From Paenibacillus segetis (lineage in GTDB: Bacteria; Bacillota; Bacilli; Paenibacillales; Paenibacillaceae), in contig NZ_BMFT01000004.1 of NCBI RefSeq assembly GCF_014639155.1, forward strand, positions 284,912 through 348,911: DNA of 64,000 nt, written 5' to 3'. A model generated the notes under the pieces. It saw nothing but the letters and a program-made list of their open reading frames with translations. It did no database searches and had not been told where the DNA came from. Shown here one piece after another: positions 51,702 to 60,865 of this stretch. The stretch's first letter is position 1, and each line of letters starts with the position of its first letter. A program made the position numbers and the translations under genes.

Positions 51702-51733
51702 CGATTCCCGCTAGCGGCCTTTTTTTTCTTTAT

Positions 51734-51759
51734 TTTGTACATGATCTTTAGTTTGTACA
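51734..51759 (+). promoter_or_regulatory. Paired TTTGTACA direct repeats, candidate response-regulator site
   Basis: TTTGTACA occurs at 51734-51741 and 51752-51759, 18 bp start to start, upstream of the binding-protein gene. Two direct half-sites on nearly the same helix face fit an AraC-type dimer. Inference from position. Confidence 0.5.
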
Positions 51760-51784
51760 GTATTTATTTAGTTTCACTTCTATT

Positions 51785-51798
51785 TGAAAATGCTTTCA
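51785..51798 (+). promoter_or_regulatory. cre-like site (CcpA)
   Basis: TGAAAATGCTTTCA matches the palindromic cre form TGAAAnCGnTTTCA except for T in place of the central C. It lies 79 bp before the start of the solute-binding protein, consistent with catabolite repression. Confidence 0.55.
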
Positions 51799-51876
51799 TA
51801 AATTAAAGTTAAGGTAGTCCTTATGGGACGCAGACAAGATAGAACAGTAAGGTAATCAAAGGGAGGGTATTCAACA

Positions 51877-53367
51877 ATGAGTACAAAAAGAAAGAAGTTT
51901 TCTCTTTTATTGACATCGCTGATGGCGCTTACACTATTGGTCAGTGCATGTGGTGGCAACAACGCTGGTAACAGTGCTAGCAATGCATCTGGATCAGGAA
52001 AGTCTGAAAAGCCAGTTGAACTGATCTGGTATACGGTCGGTGCTCCACAAAAAGATGTGGACAAGGTTATGGAAGAAGTTAATAAGTATACTAAAGAAAA
52101 AATAAATGCAACCATCAAAATGAAGATGATTGATTTTGGTGACTATTCGCAAAAAATGCAAGTAATGGTCGCTTCAGGTGAGCCAATGGATATTATGTTC
52201 ACTTGCTCCTGGGCGTTTGATTACGTGCAAAATGCACGTAAAGGCGCATTTATGGAACTAGATGATTTGCTGAAAAATCAAGGTAAAGACATTGTCGCAA
52301 CTCTTGATCCTGCATTCTTAGAAGGTTCTAAGGTTGATGGACATAACTATGCAGTACCAGCTAACAAAGAACTTCCAGCTCAAGAAGTATGGCGTTTCAA
52401 CAAAGAACTTCTTGATAAATATAACTTGGACATTTCGAACGTGAAATCGATGGAAAGCCTTGAGCCTTTATTGAAAACAATCAAGGAAAACGATCCTACC
52501 ATTACACCGTACGCTATGGTTAAGGATTTCGTACCTATGATGCCATTTGACTACGTTATTGAGAAATTGCCAATGGCAGTGTATCAAGACACTACAGATT
52601 ATAAAGTAGTTAACATTTTGGAAACTCCAGAAATAAAAGAAACACTAAAAACAGTACGTAAATTCTATAAAGCTGGATATGTTTCCCCAGAAGTATCTAC
52701 AATCACTTCTGCTGATGACTTGTACAAATCCGGTAAATGGTTGGTAGACCGTGCGTCAACTCAACCTTTCGCAGACAACCTTTGGACTACAAGCCTTGGA
52801 TATCCAATCGTCTCCACACCTGCTGGTGACCCGATTGTTTACAACTGGTCCGTAATGGGTTCGATGCAAGCGATCTCTGCTAACTCCAAATATCCGGAGA
52901 AAGCAATGGAATTCCTTAACTTGTTGAACACTGATCCTGTACTTCGTAACATGATCGATTCCGGTATCGAAGGCGTTCACTACGAAAAAGTTAGTGATAA
53001 CGTGATGAAGAACTTGGATAAATCTAAAGACTATGATATGCCAACATTCTCGTTGGGTAACATTATGATCACTTATTTGAATGAAGGCGACCCTGAGAAC
53101 AAATGGGACGAGTTCAAGAAATTTAACGAATCTGGTATTAACGCTCCATTGTTAGGCTTTAACTTCGATACTTCGAAAGTAACGACTGAATTGGCTGCGG
53201 TACAAAACGTGAAGGAAGAGTTCTGGTCCGCATTAATGACAGGAACTGTTGATCCTGACGAATACCTGCCAAAAGCTAATGAGAAGTTTAAAGCTGCTGG
53301 ATTGGATAAAATCATCGCTGAAGCTCAAAGACAAATCGATGAGTGGAGAGCAGCAACAGGTAAATAA
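51877..53367 (+). CDS. Sugar ABC transporter solute-binding lipoprotein (LplA/DUF3502-type)
   Basis: A 496-residue lipoprotein. The signal ends LVSACGG (C25 lipidated), followed by a Gly/Ser/Asn linker and a type-2 periplasmic binding fold (ELIWYTVGAPQKDVDKVMEEVNKYTKEKINATIKMKMIDFGDYSQKM). The C-terminal block FWSALMTGTVDPDEYLPKANEKFKAAGLDKIIAEAQRQIDEW is the DUF3502 region of LplA-like proteins, which bind complex oligosaccharides. It sits between the two-component system and two permeases. A terminator-like hairpin after it should make it more abundant than the permeases. Confidence 0.94.
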   Translation: MSTKRKKFSLLLTSLMALTLLVSACGGNNAGNSASNASGSGKSEKPVELIWYTVGAPQKDVDKVMEEVNKYTKEKINATIKMKMIDFGDYSQKMQVMVASGEPMDIMFTCSWAFDYVQNARKGAFMELDDLLKNQGKDIVATLDPAFLEGSKVDGHNYAVPANKELPAQEVWRFNKELLDKYNLDISNVKSMESLEPLLKTIKENDPTITPYAMVKDFVPMMPFDYVIEKLPMAVYQDTTDYKVVNILETPEIKETLKTVRKFYKAGYVSPEVSTITSADDLYKSGKWLVDRASTQPFADNLWTTSLGYPIVSTPAGDPIVYNWSVMGSMQAISANSKYPEKAMEFLNLLNTDPVLRNMIDSGIEGVHYEKVSDNVMKNLDKSKDYDMPTFSLGNIMITYLNEGDPENKWDEFKKFNESGINAPLLGFNFDTSKVTTELAAVQNVKEEFWSALMTGTVDPDEYLPKANEKFKAAGLDKIIAEAQRQIDEWRAATGK

Positions 53368-53384
53368 CATCAGAATAACTGGAG

Positions 53385-53420
53385 AAAATCGGGCGGGTGA
53401 TGCCTTTCGCCCGATTTTTT
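53385..53420 (+). terminator. Intra-operon terminator/attenuator after the binding-protein gene
   Basis: AAAATCGGGCG (53385-53395) pairs with CGCCCGATTTT (53408-53418), then more T. Partial readthrough would give a binding protein to permease excess, a common pattern in this transporter type. Confidence 0.82.
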
Positions 53421-53511
53421 TCATTCAATTTACGTTGGCGGCCATTTTCAACATGTCCAAAAAAGCCAACAGTCAGCAAGGTTGAAATCACTACTTTCAG
53501 GAGGGATAAAC

Positions 53512-54450
53512 GTGAAAATGGTCGGAGAGTTTTTCAGAAATATCAACAAAAATAAAGTTATGTTATTCATGGTTCTTCCCGGCGCACTTTGGTTCCTCTT
53601 CTTTTCCTATTTACCGATGCTGGGAACGATTATAGCCTTTAAGGAATATCGCTTCAGTCGCGATGGCTTCTGGGCCAGCATAGTGAACAGTAAATGGGTT
53701 GGATGGGACAACTTTAAATTCCTATTTAGCACGAATGACGCTTATATAATCACGCGAAATACATTGCTTTATAATGTTGTTTTTATCTTTGTAGGGCTGG
53801 CTTTATCGGTGCTATTAGCTATTGTATTATCAGAAATCACAAACAAACGTCTCTCCAAAATATATCAAACTGGCATGTTCCTACCTTACTTTCTATCATG
53901 GGTCATTGTCGGTTATTTCACGTTCAGTTTCTTAAGCGCAGACCGTGGATTGTTGAACGGGGTATTTGAATCTTTAGGTATTCAACCGATTCAATGGTAC
54001 GCGGAATCAAAATATTGGCCGTTTATTCTAGTACTCGTATATTTGTGGAAAGCAGTAGGATATAACAGCGTTGTGTATTTAGCGTCTATTATGGGGATTG
54101 ACAGATCGCTTTATGAAGCCGCTATGATTGATGGCGCTAGTAAGATGCAACAAATTCGGGCAATTACGCTACCACTTCTTAGACCAATCATCACGATCAT
54201 GACACTATTGGCTATCGGAAAAATATTCTATGCAGACTTTGGTCTATTCTATCAAATCCCGAGAGATTCAGGGACGTTGTACGGAGTAACAAACGTTATC
54301 GATACTTATGTATATCGTGGTCTTAAATCAACGGGTGAAATTGGTATGAGTGCAGCAGCAGGGTTGTATCAATCCGTTGTAGGTTTTGTTCTAGTTATGA
54401 CATCGAACTATATCGTACGCAAATTCGACAAGGACAACGCCTTGTTCTAA
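53512..54450 (+). CDS. Sugar ABC transporter permease (LplB-like)
   Basis: A 312-residue permease with six membrane segments. The coupling EAA loop is EAAMIDGASKMQQIRAITLPLLRP. The N-terminal MLFMVLPGALWFLFFSYLPMLGTIIAFKEYRF is typical of LplB proteins. The frame is open from 53482, but AGGAGGG precedes the GTG at 53512. It pairs with the next permease. No ATPase gene is in the locus, so a shared MsmX-type ATPase is expected. Confidence 0.94.
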   Translation: MKMVGEFFRNINKNKVMLFMVLPGALWFLFFSYLPMLGTIIAFKEYRFSRDGFWASIVNSKWVGWDNFKFLFSTNDAYIITRNTLLYNVVFIFVGLALSVLLAIVLSEITNKRLSKIYQTGMFLPYFLSWVIVGYFTFSFLSADRGLLNGVFESLGIQPIQWYAESKYWPFILVLVYLWKAVGYNSVVYLASIMGIDRSLYEAAMIDGASKMQQIRAITLPLLRPIITIMTLLAIGKIFYADFGLFYQIPRDSGTLYGVTNVIDTYVYRGLKSTGEIGMSAAAGLYQSVVGFVLVMTSNYIVRKFDKDNALF

Positions 54451-54472
54451 TATACTGAAGGGAGTGAGTAGT

Positions 54473-55390
54473 GTGTCTCAAAGAAAAAAGAAAGAACGCG
54501 ATTTTCATAACCTATCGACACCAATGAATATTTCATTTAACCTCATTGCCGGCATCTTTGCTATTCTGTGCGTGTTTCCTTTTCTGTTTGTGGTCATCAT
54601 TTCCCTCACAGATGAAAGTGCACTTGCGAACAATGGTTACAGATTGATTCCTGAAAAATGGAGTTTTGCGGGTTACCAATATGTATTTGATATGGGAGAT
54701 TCATTACTTCGTTCATATGGGGTGACGATTTTCGTCACGGTCGTAGGGACTATCATTAGTTTGTTGTTTATGGCTTTTTACGCTTATGCGGTTTCGAGAA
54801 AGAGCTTCAAATACCGTAATTTCTTTTCTTTCTTCGCCTTTTTCACGATGTTGTTTAATGGGGGACTTGTTCCAACCTATATCATCGTTACACAGCTTTT
54901 GGGCCTCAAAGATACCATTTGGGCTTTGATATTGCCGCTGGCTGTAAATGCCTTTTATATTATGATCTTACGGACTTTCTATAGCACTAGTGTTCCTGAT
55001 GCTATTATTGAATCAGGGAAAATTGATGGCGCAGGGGAGTTCCGAATTTTCCTCAAGCTGGTACTTCCTTTATCCCTTCCGGGTCTAGCAACTATTGGTT
55101 TGTTCAGCACACTGGGTTACTGGAACGACTGGTTCAATGCACTACTCTATATCGACAGTCCAAACCTTGTACCGTTGCAATCCATGTTGATGCGTATTGA
55201 AACTAGTATGCAATTCATCATGCAGAACGCATCAAACAGCTCGATCAGTATGGAAGCTTTGAGATCCATGCCTCAAGATACTTCACGTATGGCGATGGTT
55301 GTTCTAGCTACATTACCTATTATTTTTGCATATCCGTTCTTCCAACGTTATTTCATTCAAGGACTTACGGTAGGTGCTGTTAAAGAATAA
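54473..55390 (+). CDS. Sugar ABC transporter permease (LplC-like)
   Basis: A 305-residue permease with six membrane segments, an EAA loop (ESGKIDGAGEFRIFLKLVLPLSLPGLATIGLF) and the LplC-style start (FNLIAGIFAILCVFPFLFVVIISLTDESALANNGYRLIPEKWSF). The GTG at 54473 is preferred over the GTG at 54464, since AAGGGAG is 9 bp before it. It ends 29 bp before the GH3 gene, so transport and hydrolysis are cotranscribed. Confidence 0.94.
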   Translation: MSQRKKKERDFHNLSTPMNISFNLIAGIFAILCVFPFLFVVIISLTDESALANNGYRLIPEKWSFAGYQYVFDMGDSLLRSYGVTIFVTVVGTIISLLFMAFYAYAVSRKSFKYRNFFSFFAFFTMLFNGGLVPTYIIVTQLLGLKDTIWALILPLAVNAFYIMILRTFYSTSVPDAIIESGKIDGAGEFRIFLKLVLPLSLPGLATIGLFSTLGYWNDWFNALLYIDSPNLVPLQSMLMRIETSMQFIMQNASNSSISMEALRSMPQDTSRMAMVVLATLPIIFAYPFFQRYFIQGLTVGAVKE

Positions 55391-55419
55391 GGTCTTCACA
55401 GAAGGAGAGAAGGGAAACC

Positions 55420-57717
55420 ATGATCTACAAGGATCGTAACAATTCTACTTCAGAACGAGTGGAACATTTGCTCAGTCTGATGACTTTGGAAGAGAAGATC
55501 GGCCAACTGATCCAACCCTTCGGTTGGCAGACGTATGAGAATATAGACGGTAAAATTGCACTTACAGAGTCTTTCAAGAAACAAGTGGAGAATGGCGGTA
55601 TCGGCTCGTTATACGGCGTGCTTCGTGCAGATCCGTGGACAGGGGTTACGATTGAGACGGGCCTCTCCCCTGAAGAAGGGGCAGAGGCTGTCAACGAAAT
55701 TCAGCGCTATGCAATAGAACACTCCCGTTTGGGTATTCCTATCCTAATTGGAGAGGAATGCTCCCACGGTCATATGGCGATTGGCGCTACGGTATTTCCA
55801 GTACCACTAAGTCTCGGAAGTACATGGAATGTGGATCTGTATCGTGAAATGTGCCGTGCTGTAGCTCGGGAGACCCGGAGCCAAGGTGGAGCGGCTACTT
55901 ATTCGCCGGTACTAGATGTTGTTCGTGATCCTCGTTGGGGTCGGACCGAAGAATGCTTCGGTGAAGATGCTTACTTGATAAGCGAACTTGCGGTTGCTTC
56001 TGTAGAAGGTCTTCAGGGCGAATCGTTGGATCAAGATGACAGCGTAGTCGCTACGTTGAAGCATTTTGTTGGATACGGTAGCTCAGAGGGCGGCCGTAAT
56101 GCAGGCCCTGTCCATATGGGCAAACGTGAGTTACTTGAAGTTGATATGCTTCCGTTCAAAAAGGCAGTGGAGGCTGGCGCAGTGTCAATTATGCCAGCTT
56201 ATAACGAGATAGATGGAATGCCGTGTACGACGAATAGAGAACTTCTCCAGGATATTCTCCGTACGGAGTGGGGCTTTGACGGCATGGTTATTACTGACTG
56301 TGGTGCTATAGACATGTTGGCTACAGGTCATGATACAGCAGAAGATGGGATGGATGCAGCAGTACAAGCGATCTCTGCGGGCATTGATATGGAGATGTCC
56401 GGTGAAATGTTCGGCAAGTATTTGCTTGAAGCTGTACGCCAGGGAAAACTAGCCCCATCGATTGTAGATACTGCGGTTCGCCGAGTACTGAACTTGAAGT
56501 TCACACTCGGATTGTTCGATACTCCGTATGCTGATCCAAAGAAGGCATCTGAGGTCATTGGTAGCGAGGAACACATCGCACTTGCCCGGAAGATTGCCGG
56601 AGAAGGTATTGTTTTATTGAAAAATGAAGGAAAAGTACTACCTTTATCGAAAGAGTCAGGTACAATCGCTGTCATTGGGCCTAATGCTGATGTAGGTTAC
56701 AACCAACTTGGTGACTATACTTCACCGCAACCAACCTCTAGGGTAACAACTGTCCTAGGCGGTATCCGTAGTAAGTTTGCAAAGGAACCAGATCGCGTGC
56801 TGTATGCGCCAGGATGCCGGATTAAGGATGATTCCAAAGAAGGTTTTGATTACGCTCTTAGCTGCGCCAAGCAAGCAGATACGATTGTTATGGTTGTTGG
56901 AGGATCCAGTGCACGTGATTTTGGAGAAGGATCGATCGATCTGAAGACAGGTGCTTCGAAGGTAACGGATCATTCATGGAGTGATATGGACTGCGGAGAA
57001 GGCATCGATCGTATGTCTTTGACGTTGTCTGGAGTACAACTTGAACTCGTTCAGGAGATTCATAAGCTGGGTAAACCGGTCATAGTGGTTTATATAAATG
57101 GTCGTCCGATTGCAGAACCTTGGATTGAAGACAATGCTCATGCGATTCTTGAGGCTTGGTATCCAGGTCAAGAGGGTGGACATGCGATTGCTGATATTTT
57201 GTTTGGTGATGTGAATCCGTCAGGTAAATTGACGATCTCTATACCGAAACATGTGGGGCAACTCCCGGTTTATTACAATGGCAAGCGTTCGAGAGGTAAA
57301 CGTTATCTAGAGGATGACTCACAACCACGTTATCCGTTTGGGTATGGACTAAGTTATACAGAATTTAGTTATTCCAATCTCAAGGTTCAGCCAGAAGTGA
57401 TCCCTGCGGATGGAGTAGCAACCGTTACGGTAGATGTAACAAATACTGGTGCTTTGGAAGGTGCAGAGGTCGTTCAGATGTATATTTCTGATACGGTTAG
57501 CAATATATCGAGACCAGCTAAGGAGCTAAAAGGCTTCCGCAAGGTGACATTAGCTCCGGGAGAGAGCAGAACCGTTGAGTTCACAGTCGGAGCTGAACAG
57601 CTACAGTACATTGGTCTGGACTATAAACCAGTTGTAGAACCTGGGGAATTCCGCGTACTCGTAGGAAAACACGTGAACGATACGCTTAACGCAATATTAA
57701 TTGTGCAGGAGGATTAA
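55420..57717 (+). CDS. Glycoside hydrolase family 3 beta-glycosidase
   Basis: A 765-residue cytoplasmic GH3 enzyme (no signal peptide). The N-terminal barrel (about residues 15-360) has DVVRDPRWGRTEECFGEDAYL, KHFVGYG and the nucleophile D293 in MVITDCGAIDML. The second domain (about 390-630) has KNEGKVLPLSKESGTIAVIGPNAD. The C-terminal fibronectin-like domain has YPFGYGLSYTEFSY and VTNTGALEGAEVVQMYISD. Activity may be beta-glucosidase, beta-xylosidase or a related exo-enzyme. DCGA near the nucleophile resembles xylosidase/glucosidase members and it lacks the KH(F/I)PG(H/L)G form of NagZ. Its substrate is presumably the imported glycan. Confidence 0.9.
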   Translation: MIYKDRNNSTSERVEHLLSLMTLEEKIGQLIQPFGWQTYENIDGKIALTESFKKQVENGGIGSLYGVLRADPWTGVTIETGLSPEEGAEAVNEIQRYAIEHSRLGIPILIGEECSHGHMAIGATVFPVPLSLGSTWNVDLYREMCRAVARETRSQGGAATYSPVLDVVRDPRWGRTEECFGEDAYLISELAVASVEGLQGESLDQDDSVVATLKHFVGYGSSEGGRNAGPVHMGKRELLEVDMLPFKKAVEAGAVSIMPAYNEIDGMPCTTNRELLQDILRTEWGFDGMVITDCGAIDMLATGHDTAEDGMDAAVQAISAGIDMEMSGEMFGKYLLEAVRQGKLAPSIVDTAVRRVLNLKFTLGLFDTPYADPKKASEVIGSEEHIALARKIAGEGIVLLKNEGKVLPLSKESGTIAVIGPNADVGYNQLGDYTSPQPTSRVTTVLGGIRSKFAKEPDRVLYAPGCRIKDDSKEGFDYALSCAKQADTIVMVVGGSSARDFGEGSIDLKTGASKVTDHSWSDMDCGEGIDRMSLTLSGVQLELVQEIHKLGKPVIVVYINGRPIAEPWIEDNAHAILEAWYPGQEGGHAIADILFGDVNPSGKLTISIPKHVGQLPVYYNGKRSRGKRYLEDDSQPRYPFGYGLSYTEFSYSNLKVQPEVIPADGVATVTVDVTNTGALEGAEVVQMYISDTVSNISRPAKELKGFRKVTLAPGESRTVEFTVGAEQLQYIGLDYKPVVEPGEFRVLVGKHVNDTLNAILIVQED

Positions 57718-57722
57718 TATAG

Positions 57723-60700
57723 ATGGAACGGATCAGACGTTTTATCAGGGAGCTTTCCGAGTCTCAATGGTTGGAACAGCGTGAATTTCGCGATTGGGAG
57801 ATCATGTCATCTACGTATAAATTGCCTGGAGAATACGACAATGTAGCCCCTTATACGGATGGACATGATTTTAATCTTTTTCCTAGTAAACAAGGAACAA
57901 CCTATTTCTTCCGTTCCCGTTTGGAGATCCCACAAGACTGGTTGAAATCCCATGTCGGGTTGATCTTTCAATCTGGTGGCGAAGGTTTACTTCGTATAAA
58001 CGGGAAGTCTTATCAAGGGTTAGATCGAAATCATACATTTGTTACATTAGGTTCGAACATCATAGAACGTCCAATGGAACTTGAAATTGAGTTATTTGAT
58101 CCCATTCCTGAGCCTGTGGACCCGTTGAATCAGCAGGCGGTAATTCAACCGCCAATCCGCTCGATTCAAAGCTCGATCGTTATTGTCAATCGTCCGGTAC
58201 AGAGTCTGATGTATACGGCAACAGTTATTCGTGATTCCGCCGTATTATTACCGGAACAGGATTTCCGTCGTACACGTCTGATTGAAGCATTGTATAGTGC
58301 AATGGATGAATTTGTAGCACTCGACAAGGAATCTATTCGCGAAGGCAGTCTAGTTAAGGAAATAGACCTGCGTCTGAAGAAGAGAACTGCCGAGATCGGC
58401 GGGAATGCCGAGGGTACAATTCACATGGTTGGGCAATCTCACATTGATATTGCTTGGTTGTGGCCGGTAAGAGAGACGGTTCGTAAGACGAGTCGAACTT
58501 TCTCAACGGTTGATGCGCTCATGAATGAGTTTCCAGAGTATCAGTACGCTCAAAGCCAACCTCAGTTATTTGCTTTCCTAAAGGATAATGACCCTGAACT
58601 CTATGAACGAGTGAAGGGAAGGATTAAGGAAGGACGCTGGGAGCTTGTTGGTGGGATGTGGGTAGAACCTGATTTGAACATTCCAAGCGGCGAGTCGCTG
58701 ATGCGTCAAATGTTATATGGACAAAGGTTCTATGAGGAAGAGTTCGGAATGACCTCTGAGATCGAATGGTTACCTGATACGTTTGGGTATTGTGCCTCTC
58801 TGCCTCAGATCCTGAAGCATGGTGGAATTCAGTATTTCATGACGACAAAGCTCGGATGGAATGATACGAATGTATTCCCATATGATCTGTTCCATTGGGT
58901 TGGTATCGACGGAACACCGATGTTGTCTTACTTAAATCATGGTGTGAATGAAAATACACTTCCGAAAGATGTGCATGAGCATTGGCAATCCTTCCGAGAG
59001 AAAGCGAAGCATAACGAGCAAATGCTGTTATATGGACATGGAGATGGTGGCGGTGGGGCCACTCGCGAAATGTTGGAATACATTGATCGTGCGGAGCTAA
59101 TGGTTGGACAACCTGCCAGCAAATATAGTAATGCCGCTGAGTTCTTTACCGGAATTACAGAAGCAGCGCCACAGCTTCCTGAGTGGCATGGAGACCTGTA
59201 TCTTGAGCTTCACCGCGGAACCTATACAACGCATGGTCGCAATAAGCTGAACAATCGGAAGGCCGAGGTTCTATACCGAGAAGCTGAATTATGGAACACA
59301 CTTGCTTCGCCGGATATGGAGGCAGGACTACGGGATGAGGCTAGTCAGTCACTGCATGATGGCTGGAAACTAATTTTACTCAACCAGTTCCATGATATTA
59401 TTCCGGGCTCTGCAATTACTGAAACCTATGTAACATCGATGAAAGAGTATACGGAAATTTTTGAACATGGAAACAAAGGGCTGCATCAAGGCTTGAACGT
59501 GTTAGCTGAACAAGTGAATACGGAAGGTGAAGGTACACCTTATATCGTATTTAATAGTCTCGGCTGGGCTCGAGATGCCGTCATTGCAATCAAGGGTGAA
59601 AGTGAATTAGCTGGACATGCCGTTTATGATGCAGATGGAATCCGCCTAGATATGGATCATGATACCGAAGGTGAGAATACAGCTTGGGTTCGAGTACCTA
59701 GTGTCCCTGCGTTTGGCTATAAGACAATTTGGTTGAGAACAGAAGAAGGATTAGCTAACTCTATTTCGGTTCAAGCTGATGCTAATGACAACAGTTTGGC
59801 TAACGGTTGGGAAACTCCATATTACCGTATACGGTTTAATGACCGAGGGGAAATGGTTAGTCTGTTTGATAAAACGGCTAATCGGGAGACTATTAAAGCA
59901 GGAGAAAGTGCGAACCGTCTTCATTTCTTCCATGACCGTCCAACGCTTTGGGATGCCTGGGATATTGATACTCGGTATGAAGAGCAACCAGCGGGAGATG
60001 CTGAACTACTGGAGATGAAACTTCTTAGCTCTGGAGCCATTAGAGATGTGCTGCGTTTCCGCTGGAAGTTGAATCAATCGGAAATTACACAAGACATGAT
60101 TTTATATCATCATGATCAGCGCATAGATTTCAAAACGAAGGTAAGCTGGAATGAATCTCATAAGTTGCTGAAGGTTGGCTTCCCAGTGGATGTGGTAACG
60201 GACAAAGCGACCTATGAAATTCCGTTTGGCTCATTGGAACGTCCAACTCATCGTAATACAAGCTGGGAGCAGGCGCAGTACGAGGTATGTGGCCACCGTT
60301 TTGCCGATGTATCCGAGCGCGGATATGGTGTCAGCTTGTTGAATGATTGCAAGTATGGCTATGATATTCAAGGTAGCACCATTCGCCTGTCATTGTTGCG
60401 TGCGCCAAAATGGCCAGATGTCTCGGCTGATCTTGGCGAGCATGAGTTTACTTATTCGCTTTATCCTCATATGGAAGACTGGCGTCAAGCTCATACACTC
60501 AGGAAGGCAGCTGAACTGAATCATGCTCCTGTTGTTGTAGCATCTCAGACTAAGCAAGGTTCACTACCGAGTATGCAATCTTTAATCCACTTCTCAGGAC
60601 AACATGTTGTACTCGATACGGTTAAACCGTCTGAGGATGGGAAGGGAAGTATTCTGCGTTTTTACGAATCAGCAGGTGGTCGGGAAACGGTAGAACTGGA

Positions 60701-60836
60701 ATGGCCACAGGATTGTACTGAAGTCTTCTTATCTAATGCCTTGGAGCAGGAGATAAATATGATAGAATATGTTGGAAGCCGAATAGAACTTCAATTTAGC
60801 CCGTATGAGATCAAGACCATTAAAATTAATTACTAA
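57723..60836 (+). CDS. Alpha-mannosidase, glycoside hydrolase family 38
   Basis: A 1037-residue cytoplasmic GH38 enzyme that cleaves alpha-mannosides with a zinc ion. HMVGQSHIDIAWLWPVRET carries the first zinc His and Asp. EWLPDTFGYCASLPQILKHGG contains the nucleophile D352. The helical middle domain has YLELHRGTYTTHGRNKLNNRKAE. The C-terminal beta domain has SLLNDCKYGYDIQG and SLYPH. The length fits bacterial class II mannosidases (about 1000-1050). It begins 6 bp after the GH3 stop, with GGAGG nearby, so the two are coupled. Confidence 0.95.
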   Translation: MERIRRFIRELSESQWLEQREFRDWEIMSSTYKLPGEYDNVAPYTDGHDFNLFPSKQGTTYFFRSRLEIPQDWLKSHVGLIFQSGGEGLLRINGKSYQGLDRNHTFVTLGSNIIERPMELEIELFDPIPEPVDPLNQQAVIQPPIRSIQSSIVIVNRPVQSLMYTATVIRDSAVLLPEQDFRRTRLIEALYSAMDEFVALDKESIREGSLVKEIDLRLKKRTAEIGGNAEGTIHMVGQSHIDIAWLWPVRETVRKTSRTFSTVDALMNEFPEYQYAQSQPQLFAFLKDNDPELYERVKGRIKEGRWELVGGMWVEPDLNIPSGESLMRQMLYGQRFYEEEFGMTSEIEWLPDTFGYCASLPQILKHGGIQYFMTTKLGWNDTNVFPYDLFHWVGIDGTPMLSYLNHGVNENTLPKDVHEHWQSFREKAKHNEQMLLYGHGDGGGGATREMLEYIDRAELMVGQPASKYSNAAEFFTGITEAAPQLPEWHGDLYLELHRGTYTTHGRNKLNNRKAEVLYREAELWNTLASPDMEAGLRDEASQSLHDGWKLILLNQFHDIIPGSAITETYVTSMKEYTEIFEHGNKGLHQGLNVLAEQVNTEGEGTPYIVFNSLGWARDAVIAIKGESELAGHAVYDADGIRLDMDHDTEGENTAWVRVPSVPAFGYKTIWLRTEEGLANSISVQADANDNSLANGWETPYYRIRFNDRGEMVSLFDKTANRETIKAGESANRLHFFHDRPTLWDAWDIDTRYEEQPAGDAELLEMKLLSSGAIRDVLRFRWKLNQSEITQDMILYHHDQRIDFKTKVSWNESHKLLKVGFPVDVVTDKATYEIPFGSLERPTHRNTSWEQAQYEVCGHRFADVSERGYGVSLLNDCKYGYDIQGSTIRLSLLRAPKWPDVSADLGEHEFTYSLYPHMEDWRQAHTLRKAAELNHAPVVVASQTKQGSLPSMQSLIHFSGQHVVLDTVKPSEDGKGSILRFYESAGGRETVELEWPQDCTEVFLSNALEQEINMIEYVGSRIELQFSPYEIKTIKINY

Positions 60837-60865
60837 AATATATAATCTAAAGGAGCTAGACTACC

